From contig CM043942.1 in NCBI GenBank assembly GCA_014529385.2, positions 33,895,969 through 33,959,968 of the forward strand: a DNA stretch of 64,000 bases. The letters are read 5' to 3'. The position numbers and the translations under genes are program-made. Origin of the DNA: Adiantum capillus-veneris (lineage: Eukaryota > Streptophyta > Polypodiopsida > Polypodiales > Pteridaceae). Position 1 is the stretch's first letter. Every line of letters begins with the position of its first letter. The notes beneath the pieces are model-generated. The model ran no database searches. It was given only the letters and a program-made list of their open reading frames with translations, and had not been told where the DNA came from. Below are positions 42,359 to 54,483 of the stretch, piece by piece.

Positions 42359-44091
42359 GGCTCTCACACATGCTCTAGAGAGAGAGGGGAGGGATAATAA
42401 GCACTGGTTTTAAAATCAACCTTCGACAAAGCAACAATCGACAAATCTACAATCAAGAATCAAAAATAAAAATTCGACATCGACATCTACGAAATTGAGA
42501 ATTGATGCGATTTGGAAAGTTCAATCCGACAAATCCAAGGCAGAAGATATGCAAGCCCAAGGTATGAGAAAACCTCAACAAATGATAAAGGTGGATGACG
42601 GGAGGGAACTTAGACAATTTTTGGCTATTTTTGAAGGTTTTTACGTTAGATTTCTGTGAGCTTTGTTAGCGCTCTTGCCTTTGGGTTGACTTGGAATTCA
42701 AAGGCTGAATCTCAAAATTTATAAGTGGGATTGCACTAATATAGGTTTTCTCGACCATTAAAAGGCAAATCAAAATTTTTGAGGCAAATCTCAAAATTTT
42801 GTAAGGAGGGTTACACCAAATCAAGTTGAAGCATAGTGCTTTCTCCTAAAAACTTAAAAAACTTGCATATGAGAAATTTTAGGGACAATTTGATTATATT
42901 TGGAGGCTTTTACACTCAATTTCTCTATGCTTTGTAGGTTTCCTCACCTTCAAATCTATAATTTAGAGATAAATTTCAAAAACCGCAGGTGGGATTACAC
43001 TAAATTGACGAATTTTCAAGCATTTGGCTAAACCATACATTTTTTCAAACATTTTAGAGGTACATTTACTATATTTGAAGGTCTATGCACTAAACTTCTC
43101 GGCACTTTGTAGATTCTCTAAACATTAATTTATGTTCTCTAACCTTTGTAGTTTTTTCTTATTAAAAAAATGCTCTTAAGAGCTTGATTTGAATTAACTA
43201 AAGGTCACCTATGGTAGAGGCTAGCCTATTGGTGGCTTCGAGGATCTCTGTCAGAAGGGGCTTGGCTCCTCTAAAGCCTGCACTAGTTCTTCTTCTTTGT
43301 CGATTGCAAGATTATACGGATCACCATAGCTATGGGTCTGCTTTGTGATGGCTCAATCTTTGGGTTGGTTGGACACTTTTGATGGTAGTGTGGCAGGCCC
43401 TCTTTAGTGGTGGCATCCAAGGTGTGATCGGACTACTCTGATTATGCATTTGTTTTAGTTTCAGCCTTATTGTCTGGTTTTGTGTGTTTCAATATGTACC
43501 TGGATTTGGGGGCTCCAGCCCAGGGACGATGATATGCCATTCTGGTATGATGTGGTGATGAGGACCTATGACACTATAGGTGCATGGGTTGTATGTGGTC
43601 ATTTTTAATTTATCTAATATAAATAGCTCACAATCTATGATTGCTAAGCACAAAACAAAAACGAGAAAGAATTATACAAATAAAGACCAACCCCTTGCAT
43701 AACTCATGCCATGCGGGCCATCATCACTAGGATGTTCAAATTTTACAAGAAGTCCCCCCTTACAAACCGCAATTACGATACAAACACAAAAGAGCACAAA
43801 GCAATGACTCCTATATAAGACAAGTTGGTGTCTTGATTAGTTACTTGAGTATGATTCACTGCAGTCTACTTTCCTTACCTTTCCTTTGTTTTTGTTTTAG
43901 CTTGAAATTTTAAAATTTATAGGTGGATTACCAACCTAACCTAACGTAAACCAACTCAACCTTTCTTCCTTTAGAAAAAAAGGTGTCTACATACAAGAAT
44001 AATTTTTGAGTTACCTTAGTGTTTTTGAGTTACCTTAGTGTCCTTGAATGCAAGCTTGGTACATGAACTTTGAGTCATCTATATCTATCTA
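41346..44091. other. Spacer between Helitrons, rich in microsatellites
   Basis: A third Helitron-like 5' end, TCTATACTATGTATGAAGC, begins at 41428, followed by the same AGCTTAAAATTTTCAAGGAA block as the other two. A CTAG|T at 43283-43287 preceded by a small hairpin is a possible but weak 3' end. Compound TG/GA tracts lie at 41896-41974, 42179-42260 and 42309-42358. The remainder is AT-rich with no gene. Confidence 0.5.
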
Positions 44092-44513
44092 TCTATACTA
44101 TATATAATGTAGCTTAAAATTTTCAAGGAAGGAGAGACCCTCCAATTGTCACTCACTACTTTAATTCAAAGAAAACCTTACAAAATGTCCCATTTCTCTA
44201 AAGCTTGAAATTTTGGAACTTGTGAAACTTTTCAAGCTTTCAATTTTTAACCTTTCAAACTATTGTAAAATTTTTTGACTCTACTTTTTCAACTTTACTT
44301 TTCTTTAATTGAAGGGTGGCTCAACTTTGCTTTTATAAAGCAAATGACCATAAAATTTTAAAATTTAAAAAATTATTCGTATGCACATTAGTAAAATTTT
44401 GCCGATTTACTTTAAAGTGAACTTGGAATCTAACGATGATTTTTTGATTAATACACTAAATTCCAATTAATACACTAACTATGATCTTGAATAGCCTCAA
44501 AATGAAAGGGTGG

Positions 44514-44578
<65 letters not shown>

Positions 44579-45123
44579 GTTTCAAAGAGTGTTAATTTTT
44601 TTCTTGATCGAAATAATTTTAAAGTAAATCTATACATATATAATGGAGCTTAAATTTTCCAAGCAAGGAGAGGCCTTTCACGTGTCATCCATTGTAGCTT
44701 GCACAAATATCCATGCTTGGAACTCCATGAAATAACCTGCAGCAAGTTAGGGGTCAATCCCATGGACTCGAGAATGTAGAGTCTAATGTATAAGTCATCT
44801 AATGAGCAAACATGAGCTATGCTTCTTTTCACCTCTTCTAAAGGCTTGGAACTATCCATCTTTAGCATACCAGCTCGATTTAAGTGCAACCAAGCGGTGA
44901 TGGTACTCCTCACAAGATGGGGTCATTGGGTGGCAATGACACTACACATCTTCTTCACTTCCATGGCCAGCTGCATCTCTCAGATGTGGTACACATAGGT
45001 ATGATCATCTTCCATCTTGACCAAAAATGTGCAGCAACTCCTTTGAGCTAATTAAGGTTAAATTCTCCGTCATCATGGAGATAGCAGGCCCTCTATAGCT
45101 CTCTTTTTTCTTAGACAATTATA

Positions 45124-45185
<62 letters not shown>

Positions 45186-45791
45186 CATGCTGCTTAACAA
45201 GAAGCGACTTCTATTGTATGAGGAACTTCATAAAAGTTGGAGACTTTATGGTTTGGGAGAAAAGCTCAAGAAAAAAGTGTAATGGCACCTAAAAATTTTG
45301 AAACGTTACCTCTAAATTTTAAATTAGAAGGTAAGAAAACCTTCAAAATATGAAGGAATTTAGTATTTAGTTTTTCTGGGCACTGGGGAGAGAGAGAGAG
45401 AATTAAGCAACTACCACCAATGCAAAAAACTATCCAATTAAACAAAGAGAAGGGGGGAGCAGGAGGAGAATAGAAATATTAATCTGTGTGTGTGTGTGTG
45501 TGTGTTCTCTTCAATAGCTATAAAGAACCTAGATCCATTAAATAAGGGCTAGAAAATCCTATATAATGTGTGAGAACCTGCCAAGCTTGGTATTAAAGGA
45601 ATATTTGTTGCCTCTTGCATATATATTTTTATTTGAGAATCCATAGAGAGATGTTGTGAATCATTTTTTTTGAAATTCAAGAGAGTGTATACATGTAAAA
45701 TAATGGAATCTATATAATTTTTCACCTTTGTAGTTGTAAGAATAAAAGACATGCATTTTTTAACCGCAGCAACGCACGGGTCACATACTAG
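44092..45791 (+). mobile_element. Non-autonomous Helitron, right copy (1700 bp)
   Basis: Canonical ends: A|TCTATACTATATATAATG at 44092 and CGCACGGGTCACATACTAG|T at 45791, with a GC-rich imperfect hairpin (CCGCAGCAACGCACGG) just upstream of CTAG. Insertion between A and T is as known for Helitrons. No Rep/helicase ORF, so non-autonomous. An internal second 5'-like end (A|TCTATACATATATAATGG at 44629) suggests a nested or chimeric copy. Contains (GT)n(GA)n at 44516-44578 and (TG)n at 45125-45183. Confidence 0.87.
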
Positions 45792-46319
45792 TATGTCTTA
45801 TTTATGTTTCTAGCTCTTTATTATCTTCGCACAGCTAGTGTTTAGTAAAAATTACAAGTGTGCATCATGATCGAATCTCTTTTTGGACTTGGTGATGAAT
45901 TTTGGAAGTGGGTGACAATTATCAACAAAGAGTTTGTTGGGTTTTTTTTTACAGAACCTTTATTTCCAATAATTAGTCTTTCTTACATTTGACTATTAAT
46001 AGAACATGTTTTAATTGCACTATTGTAGTTGCAATTTTAGACTTGGCAACAAACACCACCACCACTCACAGAAAATGTTAATTTTAACTTCATAAGTCTA
46101 CTTCAAAATTAGGTGTGTCTATCAAAATCTTTTTTGCTTAGAAAGGTCAACATTAACATTTAAAAGAAATAAAGACATCCATTCATGGGTTTCGAGTATG
46201 ATTTCTTTAAACTTGTCCGTCACAAGCATTACTAGACATCGGATACTGAAAAGTGTTAACTGTGGGCTTTCAACTACCCAAGGCCCTCATTGCTTGAGGC
46301 TTAATGTACATTCTTTTTT
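45792..46319. other. No gene recognised
   Basis: AT-rich anonymous sequence between a Helitron and a gypsy fragment. Confidence 0.6.
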
Positions 46320-48310
46320 AAGACTCTACCACAACTGAAAGCTCGGGAATGCGGGTATCCGTGATTCTATTTGTCGGCAACGGGGTTGAATCATCCTCCT
46401 CGCTTTCAACTTTCTCGATGGCAACTTCCCTCAGCTCTGTGGACGTTTGTCGTAGCAATGCATTATGAAAATTCGGGACCAATTTCAACAATGAACCCAG
46501 AGGTACTTGTATTGGCGACGTGAGGATCTCTTTCTAAACTGAATTCCAGTCCTCCTCTTCTCTAATATCATCCTTATTTCCAACTTTTCCTTCCTTTATT
46601 TCCAGGCCCACAATGGATGGTCCTGATGACTTCACTGGTGGTGTAGATTGTGGCAACCAGGACACAATCTTTTTCCGCACTTCTTCCTGAGCAGTCCAAT
46701 CCGGAATCTTTACATCGGGTGTTGGAACCACATTTTTACCCGATCGCATGATTAATGAAACCACTGGATCAAACTCCTCCAATCCTTCAATCTGAACCAT
46801 AGCCACACTAGGCTCTTTCCCTGTAGCGTGTTCTGCTTCTTCCGATCATATTCCATAGCTTCAGTACACTCGGATCGCCAGTGCCCATCCCCCAAACAGA
46901 AAAGGCATGTCTTGGGGTGATTAGGATCTCGGCCACCTCTTCCACGACCTTGTCCTCCCCCTTGACCCCGGCCTGTTGCTTGACCTTGCAAAGGCGTCTT
47001 TGATGTATGAGCATGAGCCATCGCCACAGCAGGCTCTTGTCCCTGCCCTATCTGTGGTTGTTCCATGTAGAAGAGTCTCCTTGACTCCGACGACCCCGAC
47101 CATTGAAATAACATTCCACTGTATTATGAGTATTGGTCGTGCAAATCGCACACCACTTATGATTCATTGCGCACTCCTGAGCAGCATGGCCCGGATTCCG
47201 ACATTAGGTACACCATAGTTCCTTCAGACTTTTAGCAACCGTAGCCGATTCCGATGATCCGGATGAAACACCTTTCCCGTGACGCTGGGATTTTTTCCGA
47301 GGTGTCTCTTCCGATTCTTTTCCCGAATCTCTATTGCTTGAGTCTGAGGAATCTGATACTGCGGACTCCGACTCCGAACTATCACTGCCGCTGTCTTGCG
47401 ACTTTCGATGAGATTTCTTCCTGTCTTTTTTCTTTGATTTCTTTGGAGATTCTGTATCCTCTAAAGCTTCTCCTGCTACTACAGCCCTAGCAATTATATT
47501 ATCCAGTGGAGTAGTTACCTTATCCACTATTGCCATAGCAGTTCTGAGATCCTTGTTGAGCTCCCACAAAAAATAATCATTCAACACTTCTGCTGGCTGC
47601 CGGCCTTTGTGCCTGAGGTACCCTCTGCAAAAGCATCCGAAATTTTGCAGCGTAATCCTCCACATGCAATGACTTCTGCCGCAGCGTTCGAAGCTTTTCC
47701 AAATGTTGAGGGACTGTCTTTTCCGTTCTAAACCTTCGGAGAAACGATCTGGATCCATCGACATACGTCTGAAAATGATCATCAGGGTATTCGGACAACT
47801 ATTTCGCAGCTTTCCCTGAGAGTGTAGATTCAAACACTGATTGTTGATGGAGAGGAATCACCACCCTAGGATGATTCAATCCATAAGCTTTATTGAATTG
47901 GCGCAAATGTGCATCAAGGTCTTCTCTCGAAAGACCTTGAAATCGACTATACTTAATCTGAGGATGTGCCATCACCCCTTGCCCAATTGTACCTCCTCCC
48001 GAAAAAAGCTGATGAGCACTAGGAGGTGGGGACAGTGGCGGAGACACCCCCGGACTGCTTACCGGAGACGGTGGAGGAGCAACCTGTGTGGGTGAGGGTG
48101 AACGTACGAAAGGAGGACATGAATGACTGCGTGGAGTACGCCTCGCCCGCCGCAACCGCCTACCACGCTTCGAGCTTGGTGATGGAGATACAGATTCCTC
48201 AACCTGTGGAGGTGAAGAAAAAACAAATTTATCCGAACCGCCTCTCCTCTGACGTCTTCCTACAATTGGAACCACAGGGTCAGGCGGACCCTGTGACCTA
48301 GTGCGCATGC
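46320..48310 (-). pseudogene. Ty3/gypsy-type gag with multiple zinc knuckles (broken)
   Basis: Starts at 48308 (MRTRSQGPPDPVVPIVG) with a Pro/Ser/Arg-rich arm. A Gag-like region follows: PDDHFQTYVDGSRSFLRRF, KLRTLRQKSLHVEDYAAKF and DYFLWELNKDLRTAM (47800-47500). Next is a Lys/Ser/Asp-rich linker, then CCHC knuckles. The first has a stop between its two leading cysteines (about 47205). The second is intact (CAICTTNTHNTVEC, about 47150-47110). The third is intact in another frame (CLFCLGDGHWRSEC, about 46895-46855). Sequence continues to 46320 without a recognisable protease, RT or integrase, so the element is truncated. Confidence 0.75.
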
Positions 48311-48334
48311 ATATTCATCGCAGGTCGTCCATCA

Positions 48335-48350
48335 CGCATTGTGGTCGCCA
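48335..48350 (-). other. Primer binding site of gypsy gag element
   Basis: The minus strand reads TGGCGACCACAATGCG, two bases inside the LTR end CCATTACA. TGG at this place is the expected start of a tRNA primer site. tRNA not assigned. Confidence 0.6.
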
Positions 48351-48352
48351 GA

Positions 48353-48747
48353 TGTAATGGCTATTGCCTGCACAGGAGCAATAGGCATTACGGGAATGAT
48401 TACCCGCAAACTACATTATGTGAACATCAAACACATAGAAATACGAGAGAAGACAGTACACAGTACACAGGCACATAACACCTCCTGCTTCATTCATATG
48501 TAATCCGGACACAGAGTTACAACAGCAGATGTAATGAATAACATAGAGGTTGGTTGGTTACATCCAAAGACAGGTATGCCCCCCCATATACAACCGCTGC
48601 TCCAGCACAGATCATTAACGGTGCACACACTCCTGTCCCCATGATATCTTGTGAAGAACTTCCGCCACGGCCGCCGCATACCGCATGACTCCTGATCCGC
48701 AATGTCCAGACCTCCGCAGGACCGCATGTGCGACTCATGCCGTAACA
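48353..48747 (-). repeat. Putative 5' LTR of gypsy gag element (about 395 bp)
   Basis: Minus-strand ends TGTTACGG and CCATTACA form short inverted termini with TG...CA. A TATA-like TTGTATATGGGG lies on the minus strand near 48595-48584. No 3' LTR copy is present in the window, so the right boundary is provisional. Confidence 0.55.
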
Positions 48748-48802
48748 TCTCTGTGCTGGAAACTGGCCCCATGTCCACTAAAATTTGCGGCCACCTAGGC
48801 CG

Positions 48803-48921
<119 letters not shown>

Positions 48922-50323
48922 GCGTTTTGCGCTACATGAACTGTGTTAGAGAGAGACTCTTTGCAAATGGTGAATCTGATACATTGTTTGTGTAAAAGAC
49001 TAAAAACCTGAAATTGAATTGATCTAAAGTGAAATGGGATGAAATGAAATGCTGAGATGTTGGAATCAAGATCCTATCCTACGATATCCAACCAGTCTTT
49101 GGCGAAGCTCATCAACCGGTCTTTGGCAAAGCTCATCAACGTCTCCCATGTTGTGCTAGAACAGTAGGGACCCTTTGATGCAGCTTCTACCGATGTTGCG
49201 ATGACCCTCGCAATCATGGACGTCTGGAAGAATTTATTGTGCTATTGGGCATCGAAAAGAGAGAATGCTATTGTGAACTGAGACGGAAAGAGAGATGTGG
49301 TGTGTCTCAAGGTCAAAGAGTGAGAGACAAAGATGTTTTGTCTCACTATGTGAGAAGCAATTGCATCTTCACTCATGCGTTGTCGTCCGAGAAGGAGATG
49401 GCGCATGCGAACTGGGACGTTGTGTGTCTCAAGGCAAAGGCAGGAGTGAAAGAGAGAGAGAGAGCCCTGCGTAGAGGCGATCCTGAGCGAAGGGATGATA
49501 GCGACAACAATCTTTTTTTGTTTGCTTTTGTATAAATAAAAAATCTATAGAGATTCTTGTTAATGGAGTGTGAGTAGACCAAGTAGACCGAGTGCCCCTA
49601 GTATATGGTATATTTTCATATTATTGTGCACTATCTACTTAAATTTTTTGGTTCAACATGGAGTAAAGAGAAAGTGACTAATAATATTTTAAGACATTTG
49701 TTATCACATACGTTATCTTTTTTGAAAGCAATTGTAATGATGAGCTATTTACATTACAATGTATTTCAAAATCATATAAATAATGACAACACAAACACTT
49801 CTAAGCATTGTAACAAATTGAGAAAAGAAAGGTGAAAAAAAAAGATGAAAAGGTTGTGTGTGACTCCATTATCAATATGATAATGTTCAATGTCCATCTT
49901 TTAAGAGAAAGGTACACGAATGTCAACATAATAAAAAAACAAGTGAAACGGTCAGGGTGGCTTTCTAAAACAATATGCTGCCATCATTTTTGAAGCACGT
50001 CGAATTAATCGGTATGTTGGCAGATTCCTTGGGAAAAATGAAAGGAAAACTTAGGTTGAGCGAAGATTTCGAAGTTGACCTGCATGTGTGTCCTGCAACA
50101 GTGCTACTTTTGGCGCTGATTACTCAGGTGGCGGTACGGGACATGTAGGCGACAGGTGCCCCACGAGGTGGCGTTTTTGTTGTGTCGGTTCAGAAGGGGA
50201 GTGACATCGCAGGCAGAGAGAGACAGAGAGAGAGGGTGTTGCATTTCTTGCTCGTGCAGTGTTGGTGACGGCTAGAGCGAATGCGAGGGTTCGCTACGTG
50301 ATGGCGAAAGCTGGCGGATGGCC

Positions 50324-50385
<62 letters not shown>

Positions 50386-53300
50386 TCGCGCTTGCCTACG
50401 ACGATATGCAGGATAGGCGCTGTCTCCCTCATCTCGATCACCCGATGGTATAAAATCACTTGGTTGATTTTAATTTGAATCAGTGTTTGGGAAAGGATTG
50501 CCTCAACTTAGTCTTGACCCGGTTGAAAATCGAAACTAGCCAATTGCAAACCAAGGTAAAGGGAAGAAAAATCGATGAAATATGTGAGAAAGTAGTTCAA
50601 AAATCTTGCAAATTTCAAAATTTTTACTAGTATTTCGGTTTGCTTCTTTGCGGGGAAGAAACTCGACAGACGACCGCTAAATAAAAGAGACTTTTTTGAA
50701 CACATACTGGAATCAAGCTATAGAATGCAAGAAAAGTGAAGCCATGTGAGGTTGTGAAATGAAAGTTGAAATAAAAAGACTATAGTAGGTCAAAGACTAT
50801 AGTAGGTCTGACCAATTTTGCAAAGTGGTGTATTAGATAGAATTTAAGGAGATGCCTTTGTGGCTTTGAGGGCAAAAGTCGAGGTGTTGGCACGTGGAGG
50901 AGAGAGGGAGACAGGAGGAAAGAGCAAGAGAGTGATTTTATGCTTTTGAGGAAAAAGGGGATCGCACGTGGAGAGAGAGAGAGAGAGAGGGAGAGAGAGA
51001 GAGAGAGAGGAAAGACACTTTAGAACAAGTGCCTTGCTTTGCAATTGAAATGCCTCGTTTGCAGTACGTGTCGGAACATGGAAGTGTTCCAGGGAAAGAA
51101 GAGGTGGTTTGCGCACGGTGAGGCGCTGGGTTGTAGCACGGCGGGGGAATGCAGGAGTTGGGAGTGAATCAATGAAGCAGAGCCGCATCAATGAAGCTGG
51201 TGGCTACCCCAGACGCGACAAGGAGGGCAGACTGGATGCACGCAGGTAGGGGGAAGTGGGTGGGGGGAGCCGATGATAGCAACAAGGGGGTCCTTTTGCC
51301 TTCAAAGTACCAGATTCTGAAAGAATCTAAGGAACAAATTAATGGGCTTTAATGAGTTTCTACTGAGTGGTATCCATATAATGTGTGTGTGTATATGTAT
51401 AGAATTTACTAGAATTATGGAAGGTAAATGTTAACTTTAGCATTGTAAAACAATAGAATGCAAGAAAAGTATATATTTGTGTTAGTGTGTGTGTGTGGAA
51501 TTTACTAAATTATGCAAAGTGAAGCTTCACTTTAGCATTTTGAAACAACAGAATGCAAGAAAAGCATAGACACGCCAGGATCTGAAATGGAAGGTGAAAT
51601 ATTTAAAACCAAAATAACATTTAAGATAAGTCTCGATAATCCAATGATTATCGAAAGCATTGAAAGTATGCATAATTCAACTCTCCTCCAAGGCTTCTTT
51701 TAGAAAGCCAACAAGCTGAAGTAGTCTTCAAAAGGCCAAAAGGTGATTGAGGGGTCACGAGAGTTAAAAATCTATTTGCCAATCAAACATAGAAGAAACT
51801 GCCCCGTGCCCGAGGGAGAGGCCCAAATCCCCCCGCCCCCCCTCCCCCCCTCTCCTCTTCTCTTCCTCTTATAATAGTACAGTATAGATGTTATGGTCTC
51901 ACAGAACGTTTCAAGAGCAGTTTTGATTGGTTAATCACTTTTGCCTTCTCTTAATATAAAGAAAATGTGTAATATTAACAACACTACTTTCTTTTAGGGA
52001 ATTGTTTGTTTCATCACACTAAAATTATAAGCAAGAGACATGACTACTGTGTAATATGATTTATCTATTTATTTTGCAAAACTCACATAAAGGTCACATA
52101 TGTACTATGATTTTCTTAATTCAACTAATCGTAATAGAGTGCAATCGGACTCGGCTCTTATTGCCAATCTGAGAATGCTCCCCCACCACCTATCCGTTGC
52201 GTGTCAATTGTGTCGATGTGCCAGCCACCTACCCATCACTTGTTGCACCTTTTTCCTCTCAAACCAAAGGTATCCACGACGATTCGCCTTAATGAAGTTC
52301 AATTCCAAGACCTACCCATATATCTCTTAATTCTATGTGTGTCGTTTTCATTGAGTTTTAAAGCAACATATAGTTGGGCATTGAAAATGTTAAAACCACC
52401 AACATCCTCACTAAAGAAGTGGAGTGCTTGATTCAAAAAGGGTCATTGATATAATTGGCATGGGACAAGGATATTTAAGAAGACCCCTCTTTATAATGAT
52501 GGACACCTTTGATAAGCTCCTTAGTGTTAGTGTTGGCAATGCTTCCATGATTCCAATTAGAGCATCATTCTCAAATCCCCTTCAATCAACGGGCATCATG
52601 TTTAGCACTGATCCATGATTCCAAGAAGAGCGCATATTTTCTTTTCAAACTCTTTTCAAAGAATGGGCAACGGCATCACGTTCAGTTTATAGTGGACACA
52701 CTATTGTGCACACTTGATTGCCTACAAGGTAGAATGTTTCAAGAGAATCTTTGCTTTTAGGGCACCTCCACACCCGCGGGGCGGGGGGGGGGGGGGGGAT
52801 TGAAAAGAGTTACCCCCTCGAGGACTTTCCACTAAGGTGCAGTTGCAAAACAAATGCAAAAGGCCATCCCAATGTCCATGTGTGCTTGAGACTTTGAAGA
52901 TCACATCAATCAATTCTCATTTCCTTTTACAATCCTCCCCTCCACGTGGGGTTAGTTACACGTAGATTAAAAATCCAAATAGGAAGCACGAACTCGCACA
53001 CATGCTTTTTGTCTCGGATTGTGTCCACCTGAGCAAAGAAAGACGTTGGTGCAATCAAAAAGTGTCAATGCCAAAAAAGTGTGGAAAGTACTAGCAAGGA
53101 TGCTTATAGATGTGTGCCAGAATATTAAAGCATGTGTGAAGACCCAGTGTGCAGACAAAAGAGTTTGTTATGTGTATGATTTATATGGCTATGTGGACCA
53201 AGGTAGGTATTCGATGCTTTAAAGAAGGTTCTTTATGTGAAAAGCCTCTTAGGGCATGCAAGGCAAGTTGAGAAGTGAAGGCTATGTGGTTAGTGAAAAA

Positions 53301-53512
53301 AAAGGAAAGTGGATGTGTGGCTTGATTTGGCTGCATGAGGAGGGCCAAAAAGTTCTATTCTATAAAGTTTTTACAAAACTCGTTTTTTTCTGAAAAGGAC
53401 TCTGTCAAACAAAAAGGTAGTTTTGAACAAATTTGCATCTCACGCACGTCGGCTAATTCTGCACCATTTGGGAGATACTTGAGTTTTTCATAACCTGTTG
53501 CTTTTTTAGGCT
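48922..53512. other. 4.6 kb without a recognised gene
   Basis: Open frames up to about 115 codons exist (for example 49239-49535 and 51191-50844), but they lack known motifs and partly translate GA or CT repeats. Microsatellites: GT 50325-50383, GA 50971-51010. G run 52783-52798. Base composition changes from AT-rich (49560-50040) to more balanced (50040-50460). Confidence 0.6.
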
Positions 53513-53963
53513 CTGGGTAGGACAAAGAAGGAGACGGAGCTATAAAGAGTCTTTTGGTCTATGCTCCACCATAGCCAATCCCTTGGGAAAGAAGCAAGCT
53601 TCAATTCCATTATCTCTGGTGTTGTCTTCCCTACCCCTTGTTCTCTTATCTTCTCTTATGCAAAGACGTTGGCCTGTGTAAATTGTGTGTGAGCCCCCCG
53701 TGCCAATTGATGTGTGTGCAAAGAGAGAGGTGTTATGTGTGTTGTTGAGAATCTAGAAGCGATTATGATGGTTGTGATGCAATAAGTTCTGCTTTTGTAT
53801 GTGATTGTGGGTTTGGGTGTGTGTATACGAGTGTTTGCAATGAAGTTTTACTATTTGATGTGTTTTTTCAAGAGGATCATGGTGCTCTGATTCCACCTAA
53901 GGTATAGAGAGGTGTGTGTGTGTGTGTTTCCAAGTATGTTTTTCTTTTTCCGCCTTCCATCTT
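53513..53963 (+). repeat. Putative 5' LTR (3' portion) of copia family 3
   Basis: TATA-like GCTATAAAGAG at 53538-53548. It ends CGCCTTCCA, followed by TCTTCTGGTGCCC, the same LTR-end/primer arrangement as at 4683. The LTR 5' end was not found, and it does not clearly match 58024-58210, so this could be a recombinant LTR. Confidence 0.45.
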
Positions 53964-54483
53964 CTGGTGCCCTTAATTTATGCATTGTTAAGAGCAGATT
54001 CGATTTTCCATATGTGTTCTTGAAATTGATGTATATTATTTGTGGTTTCAAAGATTAATTTTCTCTAGTTTTCTATGCGTATTCGTTGATGGCTTCTTAG
54101 AGACAGCTCTCAGATACAATTTTCACATGCACAGGGGCAGTCATAGGTTCTCAAATCTACGAGTATATTTGGCAATGATAGCAATTATAGTTCCAATGTG
54201 AGTTTGGATACATATGGTTTATGTGTGACTAGCATGTGAGAGTGCTTGTGCTCTATTGAGAGCATTTTTCTCTCCGTAAGGGGTTGCTTGTGTGTTTTGC
54301 TCACATACTCATTAGCACCTACTTGAGTGCATATCTTATGATTTCGTTGTGATAGTTTCATGCTTTGGATGTACATTGTGTTGTAGATACTACCATTGTA
54401 TGCCATTATGGACTCGATTTTGACTTGATTTGGCAGTCTCAACTATTTTTGAGACTCAGTTCAAAAGAGCACTTTCTGAGACT

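Noticed and set aside
52100-52618. Overlapping ORFs of 64-76 codons
   Set aside because: Short, unconserved-looking and mutually overlapping; nothing supports translation.
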